Positions 27,140 through 35,125 of a DNA stretch of 64,000 nt are shown piece after piece. Origin of the DNA: Robertmurraya sp. FSL R5-0851 (GTDB lineage Bacteria; Bacillota; Bacilli; Bacillales; Cytobacillaceae). Location of the stretch: NCBI RefSeq assembly GCF_038002965.1, contig NZ_JBBOOE010000001.1, positions 2,647,001 through 2,711,000 of the forward strand, given 5' to 3'. The notes below the pieces were generated by a model. That model was not told the DNA's origin and ran no database searches. It worked only from the letters and a program-made list of their open reading frames with translations. A program made the position numbers and the translations under genes. How positions within the stretch are numbered: position 1 is the first letter of the stretch; each line of letters starts with the position of its first letter.

Positions 27140-27305
27140 TTTTTTTCCTCCTAGTAGAGTAAGCGTATTGTCAAAACTTTTATAGTAAATAGGTTATTAA
27201 ATCCTATCTAAGAGGGCTTTATAAGCAAAAAAATTGCCACCCCCTGAATTCTAAGGATAATTGAGGTTACGACACTCTCAACAACCTAGAAAAGGAAGTG
27301 ACAAT

Positions 27306-28745
27306 TTGTACCCTCAAATTATAACCTATTTATTAACTTTTATAAACTATCAAGAACAACTCATTCGAACATTGCTTACTTTATTGATTGGTAAGAGTAT
27401 GTTTGATAAGCCTACTGAACAGCCCGTAAATAAACCATATCGAAAACTTCAAGTGGACGACCTTCCGGTCATTGAAGTTCTGGAACAGCTTGATTATCGA
27501 GTTCTTCTTAGTGAATATCTAGAGAAGAACGGGAAACCACTTAAACCTGTTCAAAGGCGTAAGAATGCAAAAGTTTCCGTACCTAAAGCCATGAACTGTC
27601 CAAAGTGTGGTGCTCCATCGGATTATCTTTATGCCAACAATGGAGATAAAGGTCAGTATCAATGCAAGGTGTGTACAGAACTTTTCAGTGAAAAGAACCG
27701 TTACTCTAAGGAGGCCATCCTGAAGTGTCCTCATTGTTCCAAGACTCTCGAGAAAATAAAAGAAAGAAAAGATTTTCACGTGTTTAAGTGCAAGAACAAT
27801 GACTGTTTTTATTATCAAAAGAAGCTCAATGGGATGACTTCAAAAGAAAAGAAAAGGTTCAAAAAGGACCCTCAAGCATTTAAATTGAGATACATTTTCC
27901 GTCAGTTTTATATCGATTTCCAGCCGTTATCCAAGGAATCACCAGAACTGCCGGCCGTGGACTTATCAAAGATTTATGCATCCCCACATACATTAGGATT
28001 GATCCTAACCTATCATGTAAACTATGGCCTTTCGGCCCGTAAAACAGCTGCGATTATGCAGGACGTACACGGAGTGATGATTTCACATCAGACTGTATTG
28101 AACTACGAAAATAGCGTAGCTTTATTACTTAAACCTTATGTGGATCACTATCCCTATGAACTTTCAGACCAATTCTGCGGTGATGAAACGTATATCAGAG
28201 TAAACGGTCGATGGCATTATTTATTTTTCTTTTTTGACGCCGTGAAAAAGATTATTCTTTCGTATCCGGTGTCGCCTAATCGAGACACAGCAACAGCCAT
28301 TCGAGCAATTGATGAGGTCTTAATCAAGATGAAAGAGATTCCAGAAAATCTGACCTTTGTGGTAGACGGGAATCCAATCTATCTTTTAGCCCAACATTTC
28401 TTCGCTCAACATGGGATTTCATTCGATGTGAAGCAGGTCATTGGATTAACCAATGAGGACCCTGTTTCGACCGAATATAGACCACTGAAACAAATAATTG
28501 AGAGACTTAACCGCACCTTTAAGGGCAATTATCGCTCCACTCATGGATTCGGCTCTGAACATGGTTCCATTTCATACGTCACCTTATTTACGGCCTACTT
28601 TAACTTTTTGCGTCCGCATGCCGCCTTAGAAGGAAAAGTGCCCGTAGTGAATCCAGAACTCAAGGGGCTTCCAACAATGCCAGCACGTTGGACAAAGCTC
28701 ATTGGATTAGCACAACAATGGATAGTAGAGCAAAGACAAGCCTAA
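27306..28745 (+). CDS. Transposase of the zinc-ribbon DDE element, copy 1
   Basis: The start is a TTG after GGAAGTGACAA, shared by all three copies; the frame runs further upstream without a start signal. The 479-aa protein has two zinc-ribbon motifs (CPKCGAPSDYLY...CKVC, then CPHCSKTL...CKNNDC, about 95-180), a helix-turn-helix-like region, and an IS240/rve-type catalytic core. The acidic residues are in FCGDETYIRV, FVVDGNPIYL and RPLKQIIERLNRTFKGNYR. Family assignment (IS6-like or another group) is uncertain. It is intact and possibly active. Confidence 0.88.
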   Translation: MYPQIITYLLTFINYQEQLIRTLLTLLIGKSMFDKPTEQPVNKPYRKLQVDDLPVIEVLEQLDYRVLLSEYLEKNGKPLKPVQRRKNAKVSVPKAMNCPKCGAPSDYLYANNGDKGQYQCKVCTELFSEKNRYSKEAILKCPHCSKTLEKIKERKDFHVFKCKNNDCFYYQKKLNGMTSKEKKRFKKDPQAFKLRYIFRQFYIDFQPLSKESPELPAVDLSKIYASPHTLGLILTYHVNYGLSARKTAAIMQDVHGVMISHQTVLNYENSVALLLKPYVDHYPYELSDQFCGDETYIRVNGRWHYLFFFFDAVKKIILSYPVSPNRDTATAIRAIDEVLIKMKEIPENLTFVVDGNPIYLLAQHFFAQHGISFDVKQVIGLTNEDPVSTEYRPLKQIIERLNRTFKGNYRSTHGFGSEHGSISYVTLFTAYFNFLRPHAALEGKVPVVNPELKGLPTMPARWTKLIGLAQQWIVEQRQA

Positions 28746-28778
28746 CTTTTTGTTTAGCTGAGCCCTTAAGCTAATTCA

Positions 28779-28928
28779 GCAATCGGCGGAGCGAACTCTT
28801 GACAAACCGAACTTGCCAATGGTTTAAAATGGAAACAACCAAGGGCTTATTTGGTATGCCTTCTTTTGTTCCCTTCGCCCTTGTTAAACAATCCTCAAAC
28901 CATTGGCGTGTTTGTCAAGAGCGATTGC
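28779..28928 (+). other. Conserved multi-stem structure 3' of the transposase, copy 1
   Basis: Nested arms are GCAATCG/CGATTGC, CTCTTGACAAAC/GTTTGTCAAGAG, GCCAATGGTTT/AAACCATTGGC and CAAGGGC/GCCCTTG, enclosing a 30-nt loop conserved in all copies (TTATTTGGTATGCC...). All four arms pair perfectly. The structure follows the transposase stop by 33 bases. In copy 3 the third stem has a different sequence that still pairs, so the structure is under selection. Whether it acts as RNA or DNA is unknown. Confidence 0.75.
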
Positions 28929-28999
28929 GGCGCATCTCCATCCAGTAAATAGGAGAGAAACTAACCCTTTAGGTAGTTTTCATAAATCTTTTGACACTA

Positions 29000-29011
29000 C
29001 CGATTCTACCG
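29000..29011. repeat. 12-bp direct repeat flanking copy 2 (left)
   Basis: CCGATTCTACCG lies between copies 1 and 2 and recurs at 30851-30862 immediately after copy 2. It is a probable target-site duplication; if CCG belongs to the element, the duplication is shorter (ATTCTA plus 1-3 bases). Confidence 0.6.
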
Positions 29012-29159
29012 TATTGTCAAAACTTTTATATTAAAAAAGTTAATAATCCTTGATATAAAGGGGTTTAAATGCAAAAAACTTGCCACCCCCATAGTTTTAG
29101 GATAAAAGTGAGGTTACGACACCGAACACTTAATCCCTAAAAGCTAGGAAGTGACAAGT

Positions 29160-30596
29160 TTGTACCCTCAATTATTAACTTATTTAATGGAATTTATCAA
29201 GTATCAAGATCAGGTAATTCGAACATTACTTACCCTGCTTATTGGGAAGGGCATGTTTGAAAAGCCTGAAGAAACTCCTGTAAATAAACCTTACCGTAAA
29301 CTTCAGGTGGATGATCTTCCGATCATCGAAGCGCTCCAGAAACATGATTATCGTATTCTTCTTACAGAATATCTGGAGAAGAACGGTAAGCATTTAAAAC
29401 CTGTTCAAAGGCGTTCTAATGTAAAGACAGCGGTGTCTACATCAATGAGTTGCCCAAAGTGCGGTGCTCCATCGGATTATCTCTATGCCAATAATGGAGG
29501 CAAAGGACAGTATCAATGTAAGGTGTGTACTTGTGTTTTTAACGAAAAGAGCCGCTATTTGAAAGAGGCTATTTTGAAGTGTCCTCATTGTTCTAAAACA
29601 CTTGAGAAAGTCAAGGCGCGAAAAGACTTTGACGTGTATAAGTGCAAGAATAATGACTGTTCCTATTACCAAAGAAAACTGAATGGTATGTCTTCAAAAG
29701 AGAAGAAACAGTTTAAAAAGGACCCTCAAGCCTTTAAGATTAGATACATTTACCGACAGTTTCGAATTGATTTTCAGCCATTGTCTAAGTCTACTCCACA
29801 GAAGCCAAAGGTAGATTTATCAAGGTTATATGTTTCGCCACATACATTAGGGCTCATTTTAACCTACCATGTTAACTATGGCCTTTCGGCCCGTAAAACA
29901 GCAGCACTGATGAAAGATGTTCACGGGGTATCTATATCGCATCAAAGCATTTTAAATTACGAGAATGCAGTAGCCCTTACACTTAAGCCTTACGTAGATT
30001 ACTACCCGTATGAACTTTCTGACCAGTTCTGCGGGGACGAAACCTATATCAGGGTGAACGGCCGTTGGCATTACTTGTTTTTCTTCTTTGATGCGGTGAA
30101 AAAGATTATTCTCTCTTACCCAGTGTCACCAAATCGGGATACAGCTACGGCGATCCGTGCGATTGATGATGTCTTAGTGAAGATGAAGGATATTCCTAAA
30201 GACCTTACGTTTGTGGTGGACGGCAATCCGATTTATCTTTTAGCTCAACACTTTTTTGCCCAACACGATATTCAGTTCGATATTAAGCAGGTTATCGGGC
30301 TTACCAATGAAGATCCTGTATCAACGGAGTATCGACCACTAAAGCAAGTAATTGAAAGACTCAATCGCACATTTAAGGGTAATTATCGCTCAACACACGG
30401 GTTCGGATCTGAACACGGCTCTGTTTCTTTCGTCACATTGTTTGTGGCTTACTTTAACTTTTTAAGGCCTCACTCTGCATTAGAAGGTAAGGTGCCCGTG
30501 CTTAATCCGGAGTTATCACAGCTCCCGAATATGCCAGCACGATGGTCTAAACTTATTGGTTTAGCACAAGAATGGATCATTGAGCAATCAGCCTAA
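29160..30596 (+). CDS. Transposase of the zinc-ribbon DDE element, copy 2
   Basis: A TTG start follows GGAAGTGACAAG. The 478-aa product is collinear with copies 1 and 3, with both zinc ribbons and the catalytic residues (FCGDETYIRV, FVVDGNPIYL, VIERLNRTFKGNYR). Substitutions are spread along the protein and the frame is intact, as expected for a diverged functional copy. Confidence 0.88.
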   Translation: MYPQLLTYLMEFIKYQDQVIRTLLTLLIGKGMFEKPEETPVNKPYRKLQVDDLPIIEALQKHDYRILLTEYLEKNGKHLKPVQRRSNVKTAVSTSMSCPKCGAPSDYLYANNGGKGQYQCKVCTCVFNEKSRYLKEAILKCPHCSKTLEKVKARKDFDVYKCKNNDCSYYQRKLNGMSSKEKKQFKKDPQAFKIRYIYRQFRIDFQPLSKSTPQKPKVDLSRLYVSPHTLGLILTYHVNYGLSARKTAALMKDVHGVSISHQSILNYENAVALTLKPYVDYYPYELSDQFCGDETYIRVNGRWHYLFFFFDAVKKIILSYPVSPNRDTATAIRAIDDVLVKMKDIPKDLTFVVDGNPIYLLAQHFFAQHDIQFDIKQVIGLTNEDPVSTEYRPLKQVIERLNRTFKGNYRSTHGFGSEHGSVSFVTLFVAYFNFLRPHSALEGKVPVLNPELSQLPNMPARWSKLIGLAQEWIIEQSA

Positions 30597-30629
30597 CTTT
30601 TTTGTTTAGCAGAGCCCTTGAGTAAATCA

Positions 30630-30779
30630 GCAATCGGCGAAGCGAACTCTTGACAAACCGAACTTGCCAATGGTTTAAAATGGAAAAAACCAAGGGCTAT
30701 TTGGCATGCCTTCTTTTTGTCCCCTTCGCCCTTGATAAGGGAATCTCAAACCATTGGCGTGTTTGTCAAGAGCGATTGC
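30630..30779 (+). other. Conserved multi-stem structure 3' of the transposase, copy 2
   Basis: The same nested arms as copy 1 (GCAATCG/CGATTGC, CTCTTGACAAAC/GTTTGTCAAGAG, GCCAATGGTTT/AAACCATTGGC, CAAGGGC/GCCCTTG). The spacers vary while the arms and apical motif (TATTTGGCATGCCTTC) are kept. Confidence 0.75.
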
Positions 30780-30966
30780 GGGTACTTCCAATACAAAAAA
30801 GAGAGAAAAACAAACCCTCAGGTTACTTTTTCATAGAAGTTTTGACACTACCGATTCTACCGATATTCTAGAGGTATGAAGGTAAATCCTCTATTTTACA
30901 CAAGAAAAATCCTCCCTCTATAAATGTTGATCTATCAACGGTTTACCCCGTTGGTGGGGTGTCAAA

Positions 30967-31291
30967 AAAATATTTTTCGACACGTTCCCTAACAATATTT
31001 TTATATTATGTTAATCTATCCCAACACATGGGTACGCTACGCGGTCACTACTGGATAATAGTGGTAAGTAGTGTTGGAGAATTATGTGATGCACAATGGA
31101 TCTCTGCGTAGCTTATGATGACGTACCCTCCCATGTCTCTGGGCATCAATGTGCCTACATTCCTTCGTTCGGTCTAGTCATAAGGCAGAGGCTAGCGAAG
31201 CTCCTATAGGGACTCAAGGTCGAATGGAAAAAATATTGCCAGCTTCTCCGTGTCATCCTGTTGTCTAGGTCTGTTAAGGGGATGTAGAACT
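30967..31291 (-). ncRNA. Candidate bridge-RNA region of the IS110-family element
   Basis: The long 3' non-coding region contains strong potential stems. CATGGGTACG...TACGC (31027-31042) pairs with GCGTA...CGTACCC...CATG (31106-31135), and CACTAC pairs with GTAGTG (31046-31073). CCAACAC/GTGTTGG (31021-31077) is an alternative. IS110-family recombinases use a bridge RNA from a non-coding end, and in the IS1111 group this lies 3' of the gene. Placing it here is inference from that rule plus the visible stems; loops specific for target and donor were not assigned. Confidence 0.5.
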
Positions 31292-32569
31292 TTACATAGC
31301 CTCTGCGAGACTAGGAATATCCTTCATCATTCGCTGAGCGTCAAACGCTTTGTGCTTTGTACATATTCCATGTAACACTTTTAATAGTTTTCCGCATAGT
31401 ACCACGATAGATTGCTTCTTGCGTAACGGATTATCCTTACGGCTTGTGTAATACTCATGTAGTTTTCTAAAGGCTTCATTATGGCGAATCATCGGCATCA
31501 TTACCCGGAAAAGGAGGGCGCGAAGCCTTCTTCTGCCTCTTTTGGAAATGCGTTTTTGTCCTTTATGCTGCCCAGAGGAATTTTCACGTAATGTTAGTCC
31601 CGCAAGTTTAATGATTTGGCGTGGATCTCTATAGTGTGAAAAGCTACCGATTTCAGCTAATAAATCGACAATTGTGATATCTCCAAGTGCTTGAACCGTT
31701 GAGAGCCATTCGTACTCTACGGATGTTTGTGTAAGTTCAACTAAGTGCTGTGTAATACTTTCAATATCTTGTTCCAACTGGTGGTAACGGCGAACGAGTG
31801 TGGCGATTTCAATACGGGCCATCTCACGTCCCTCTGTTACTCCTATGGAGTTAGCAGCGACTTCAATGAGACGCATTGCTTTCGGTCTCTGGGGGGATTT
31901 GAGTCCCTCAACCTGACGATAAAGAGTTAAAACTTCATCGGGTTGTTTCTGATGAAGATCACTTGGAAATGGGGTACATTCAAGTACAGCCATAGCCATT
32001 TTTCCGAATGACGGAAACACCTGGGTAAACTCAGGAAAATAGCGATCTAACCAGCGAATCATCATATTTTTGACAGCTCCAAGTTCCTCTGTCAACTTAC
32101 TTCTAAAGGTTGCGCCCACACGGAGTTCGGCTTCCATGTCTTTCAATATACGTGGATAACTGAAGCGTCCATCTTTTATAAGACGAGCGATTACTAGCGC
32201 ATCTTTACGATCATGTTTGGTTGGTAGATTGTCGTCTAACTCTTTTGATCGCTTGACGTGCATAGGGTTGGCCATAACTAGGGGGATGCCTCGTTCTTCT
32301 AGAAAATAGGCTAAATTGAGCCAGTAATGGCCAGTAGGTTCAATCCCGACGATAACTTCCGTTTTCTCTTGTTCTTTCATTTCACTTAGAACACATTGAT
32401 AGAAAAGCTCAAACCCATCTCGAGATTGAGAAACAGAGAATGACTTTCGGAGCACCCGTCCACGATCATCCACAAAGCATGCGTAATGTGTACGTTTGGC
32501 AATGTCGATTCCAACAACAAGTGTTTTTTCGGTGACTTGATTTATCTTCTGGTTTTGTTTAAAATTCAT
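31292..32569 (-). CDS. IS110-family recombinase (transposase)
   Basis: The start is the ATG at 32569 behind AAGGAGGACTCCAT. The 425-aa protein has the N-terminal RuvC-like DEDD domain (TLVVGIDIAKRTHYACF, then VIVGIEPTGHYW, then KHDRKDALVIARLI), a coiled-coil middle and a C-terminal Tnp domain. The latter has AGLTLRENSSGQHKGQKRIS with the candidate catalytic Ser and RGRRRLRALLFRV. All motifs are intact, so the element may be active. Confidence 0.93.
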   Translation of the reverse strand: MNFKQNQKINQVTEKTLVVGIDIAKRTHYACFVDDRGRVLRKSFSVSQSRDGFELFYQCVLSEMKEQEKTEVIVGIEPTGHYWLNLAYFLEERGIPLVMANPMHVKRSKELDDNLPTKHDRKDALVIARLIKDGRFSYPRILKDMEAELRVGATFRSKLTEELGAVKNMMIRWLDRYFPEFTQVFPSFGKMAMAVLECTPFPSDLHQKQPDEVLTLYRQVEGLKSPQRPKAMRLIEVAANSIGVTEGREMARIEIATLVRRYHQLEQDIESITQHLVELTQTSVEYEWLSTVQALGDITIVDLLAEIGSFSHYRDPRQIIKLAGLTLRENSSGQHKGQKRISKRGRRRLRALLFRVMMPMIRHNEAFRKLHEYYTSRKDNPLRKKQSIVVLCGKLLKVLHGICTKHKAFDAQRMMKDIPSLAEAM

Positions 32570-32691
32570 ATGGAGTCCTCCTTGGTTTACTAAGTTAGGG
32601 GTCATTTCGGTACACGATTTGACACCCCGTATCATACCAAGAGGGCTCTTTTTTGTTCAAGTCCCCGAAAATCCTTCTAACAGGAATGCTC

Positions 32692-33555
32692 CTATATTAA
32701 ATAAAATAAAAAACCAGATAATGTTGACATCAACATCACGGATCCGATAAAGGCTGCAACCAGCTTTTTTCGAAAAATACTATTCAGTAAGCTTATCTCT
32801 GGTAAGCTTGCACCTGCTGAACTAATCATTAACGCCATAACCGGGCCGAGTGCCATCCCCTTCAATATCATAACTTGCGAAATAGGAATCATGGTAGAAA
32901 GGCGTATATACAAAGGAATTCCAATGATCGCTGCAATTGGCACTAACCACCAGTCGTCTGTTCCCATGTAAGAGGTAATCCAATCAGTCGGTACAAACCC
33001 GTGAATCAACGCCCCTACTAAAGCACCAATTAGTAAGAATGGATAAACCGTCTTCATGAGCTGAAATGTTTCTAATAACGCTCCTTTCCAATCTAGATTT
33101 TTATTTGGATCTTTAAATCCAGTCATAATGACGTTTTTCACCTGAGTCTCAAAACCGAGTTTTTCAAGGGTGAATCCGATGGCAACTGATAGGATGCTTG
33201 TTAATAATGTGTAAACCATTGCTACCTTCCAACCGAGTGTGGCTGTCATTAACGTCAAAATGGTTGGATCTAGTACCGGAGATGCAAATAAAAAGATCAT
33301 GACCGTACCAAAGCGCACCTTTTTATTTAGTAAATTCACCACAACGGGAATGGTCGAACAAGAGCAAAAAGGAGTAACAAAGGCAAACACGAGGGTAATC
33401 AATGCGCTAACAAGCGGATGGCTGCGCTCCATCATATTCTCCATTTTTTTATAAGGGATATATCCTTGTAGAACGTTAATTAAAAAAGAAATTCCTACAA
33501 ATAAGACAGTTAATTCAAGCGCAAGACTAAAAAAACTCTTAACAAACTCTCCCAT
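32692..33555 (-). CDS. Permease (UPF0718/YcgR-like)
   Basis: The 287-aa integral membrane protein has about eight hydrophobic segments and the signature FVTPFCSCSTIPVVVNLL near residue 65, typical of UPF0718/YraQ permeases related to arsenical and thiol-compound exporters. I choose the ATG at 33555 behind GGTGGAGAGGC; the frame goes back to 33588. A MarR-type regulator with paired Cys residues lies 75 bases upstream on the same strand and probably controls it. The substrate is unknown. Confidence 0.8.
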   Translation of the reverse strand: MGEFVKSFFSLALELTVLFVGISFLINVLQGYIPYKKMENMMERSHPLVSALITLVFAFVTPFCSCSTIPVVVNLLNKKVRFGTVMIFLFASPVLDPTILTLMTATLGWKVAMVYTLLTSILSVAIGFTLEKLGFETQVKNVIMTGFKDPNKNLDWKGALLETFQLMKTVYPFLLIGALVGALIHGFVPTDWITSYMGTDDWWLVPIAAIIGIPLYIRLSTMIPISQVMILKGMALGPVMALMISSAGASLPEISLLNSIFRKKLVAAFIGSVMLMSTLSGFLFYLI

Positions 33556-33629
33556 GCCTCTCCACCTCATTTTATTTGTAAAATACAACTATATTCCGAT
33601 AAAAAATATAAGCAAGATCGATGTCCAGC

Positions 33630-34076
33630 TTATATGTATGGCTTACAACAGACTGAGGATTTAGACATCGCTTCATTTAATAACTTAATGGACCTGACTA
33701 CCGTGTCTTTTTCGAATTCATTCATCTGAGAAAAAACTTCTTGCAAATATTGGTTCATTTCCGTATCAATTGCGGTAGAAACAAACTTTCCTTCTGCCGT
33801 AAGAGATAACACATATACTCTTTTGTCTTCAGGCAGCTGTTGTTTTTTTATTAGCCCCATCTTTGTTAAGTTCTGTATTTGTCGACTAAATGTTGTCACA
33901 TCAATTCCTAGGGAGTCTGCAACTTGCTGTACACTCGGATTGTTTTGCTTGTCAATTTCGTGGATGATATGACTTTGAACAAGGGATATTTCCATTCCTC
34001 CTACTAAACAACAATTTTTATTTAACATTCCAAATCGTCTCGTTAACACCTGGAATAAATCACGTAAATTTTCCAT
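33630..34076 (-). CDS. MarR-family regulator with Cys-Cys pairs
   Basis: The 148-aa winged-helix protein has NPSVQQVADSLGIDVTTFSRQIQNL as recognition helix and KKQQLPEDKRVYVLSLT as wing. CC pairs occur near both ends (residues 22-23 and SSVCCKPYI), an unusual pattern that could sense a thiophilic metal(loid) or oxidant. The start is the ATG at 34076 behind AAGGAGAGGTGAAAATA. It is upstream of and co-directional with the YcgR-like permease. Confidence 0.82.
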   Translation of the reverse strand: MENLRDLFQVLTRRFGMLNKNCCLVGGMEISLVQSHIIHEIDKQNNPSVQQVADSLGIDVTTFSRQIQNLTKMGLIKKQQLPEDKRVYVLSLTAEGKFVSTAIDTEMNQYLQEVFSQMNEFEKDTVVRSIKLLNEAMSKSSVCCKPYI

Positions 34077-34254
34077 TATTTTCACCTCTCCTTATTTATA
34101 TCATATTAATTGCAAAATGCAAATATATTTTTTAAAAAAAGAACTCTTAATAAAGAAGTTCTCCATGCTCACTAATCCAACTCCAGTCCTTCTGTATGTC
34201 TTGACGTGTCACCCGGCGAATTGGAAATACTAAGGGTAGTAATATAGAAGGTAG

Positions 34255-34306
34255 TTGACATGCAACCAAAAGGTTTCGTATAATCACAAAAGGAAACCTT
34301 TTGGTT
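34255..34306 (+). promoter_or_regulatory. Promoter and paired operators of the AHSA1-ArsR operon
   Basis: TTGACA (34255-34260) and TATAAT (34279-34284) are perfect sigma-A boxes with an 18-base spacer. AACCAAAAGGTTTC (34264-34277) fills the spacer and its inverse GAAACCTTTTGGTT (34293-34306) lies just after -10. This is ideal placement for autorepression by the operon's ArsR-type regulator. Confidence 0.8.
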
Positions 34307-34334
34307 ACATATTATATTAAAAGGATGGGAAAAA

Positions 34335-34751
34335 ATGAAGGTTCAAGATATCCGAAAAACAACCGTGTTTCAAGCACCAATTAAAAAAGTATGGAATGCA
34401 GTAGCAACTGCCGAAGGAATTTCATCTTGGTTTATGCCAAATGACTTTCAACAAGAAGTTGGTAGTAACTTTACCATTCAGTCTCCGTTCGGTCCGAGTC
34501 CATGCAAAGTGTTAGAGCTAGAACCGCCACACCGCCTCGTATTTTCTTGGGGGACAGATGGATGGGTTGTAACATTTGAGTTAAAAGAGTTGGACGAGAA
34601 GACCGAGTTTACCCTTGTTCATAGTGGCTGGGGAGACACAGAGGAAGTTATTCCATTGGCAAATGAAACGCATCAAGTGATTCGCGATCGGATGAATGGC
34701 GGATGGGGACCTCTTGTTGATGTGAAGCTGCGCGGGGTTGTTGAAGCGTAA
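34335..34751 (+). CDS. SRPBCC / AHSA1-type protein
   Basis: The 138-aa START-like (SRPBCC, AHSA1) domain protein has KTTVFQAPIKKVWNAVATAEGI at the N-terminus, then WFMPNDFQ and the typical C-terminal helix with GGWGPLVDVKLRG. The start follows AAGGATGGGAAAAA. The stop overlaps the start of an ArsR-family gene by one base. Pairs of AHSA1-like and ArsR genes are common in Bacillus; the ligand is unknown. Confidence 0.87.
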   Translation: MKVQDIRKTTVFQAPIKKVWNAVATAEGISSWFMPNDFQQEVGSNFTIQSPFGPSPCKVLELEPPHRLVFSWGTDGWVVTFELKELDEKTEFTLVHSGWGDTEEVIPLANETHQVIRDRMNGGWGPLVDVKLRGVVEA

Positions 34752-35074
34752 TGTCCGCTGTCCAAAAACACGATGTGTTTCAGGCAATTGCTGACCCTAC
34801 AAGAAGAAAAATCTTAATGCTTCTCGCTAAGCAAGATTTATCGGTAACTGCGATCAGCGATCAATTTCCGATCACTCGAACAGCGGTATCTAAACATCTC
34901 CGAATATTATCTGAATCCAAGCTTGTGGGCATGACCAAAACAGGACGAGAAAAAATCTACAAGCTTCACCCAGAAACCTTTACAGAAATCAAAGACTGGT
35001 TAAGTTATTTCGATCAGTTCTGGGATAATAAGATCTCCATGCTTAAATTTCTTGTTGAAGAACAGGAACAATAG
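34751..35074 (+). CDS. ArsR-family repressor
   Basis: The 107-aa winged helix has QAIADPTRRKILMLLAKQDL, then ITRTAVSKHLRILSESKLV as the recognition region and GREKIYKLHP as wing. No metal-binding Cys motif is seen, so it is of the non-metal type usually paired with AHSA1 proteins. It is translationally coupled to the upstream gene (TAATG). It probably represses its own operon at the 14-bp inverted operators. Confidence 0.88.
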   Translation: MSAVQKHDVFQAIADPTRRKILMLLAKQDLSVTAISDQFPITRTAVSKHLRILSESKLVGMTKTGREKIYKLHPETFTEIKDWLSYFDQFWDNKISMLKFLVEEQEQ

Positions 35075-35078
35075 GTAA

Positions 35079-35104
35079 AAAGAGTACCATTGTCGGTACT
35101 CTTT
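35079..35104 (+). terminator. Terminator of the AHSA1-ArsR operon
   Basis: AAAGAGTACC and GGTACTCTTT pair around a 6-nt loop, followed by ATCTTTTTT. Confidence 0.75.
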
Positions 35105-35125
35105 ATCTTTTTTAAGAATCGTTTG

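Larger units (their letters stand above)
27166..28999 (+). mobile_element. Zinc-ribbon DDE insertion sequence, copy 1
   Basis: The element is bounded by TATTGTCAAAA on the left and TTTTGACACTA on the right (an 11-bp inverted repeat with one mismatch). The flanking CG/CCG may also belong to it. It contains a 140-bp leader conserved in all three copies, the transposase and a ~250-bp structured 3' region. No matching target duplication is visible on its outer sides. Copy 2 begins 12 bases further on. Confidence 0.85.
29012..30850 (+). mobile_element. Zinc-ribbon DDE insertion sequence, copy 2
   Basis: It has the same ends as copy 1 (TATTGTCAAAA and TTTTGACACTA) and is in the same orientation, inserted directly next to copy 1 and flanked by CCGATTCTACCG on both sides. 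It is a related but not identical copy, with many substitutions against copy 1, so the two are not a recent tandem duplication. Confidence 0.85.
30956..32628 (-). mobile_element. IS110-family (IS1111-type) insertion sequence
   Basis: GGGGTGTCAAA at 30956-30966 and its inverse TTTGACACCCC at 32618-32628 flank an IS110-family recombinase gene. Such short subterminal inverted repeats mark the IS1111 subgroup; the true ends lie a few bases outside. A 325-bp non-coding stretch lies 3' of the recombinase gene and only about 50 bp lie 5' of it. Confidence 0.75.

Noticed and set aside
30650..30871. 73-aa frame in the right part of IS copy 2
   Set aside because: It lies across the stem-loop structure, is not preserved as a frame in copies 1 and 3, and has no ribosome site.
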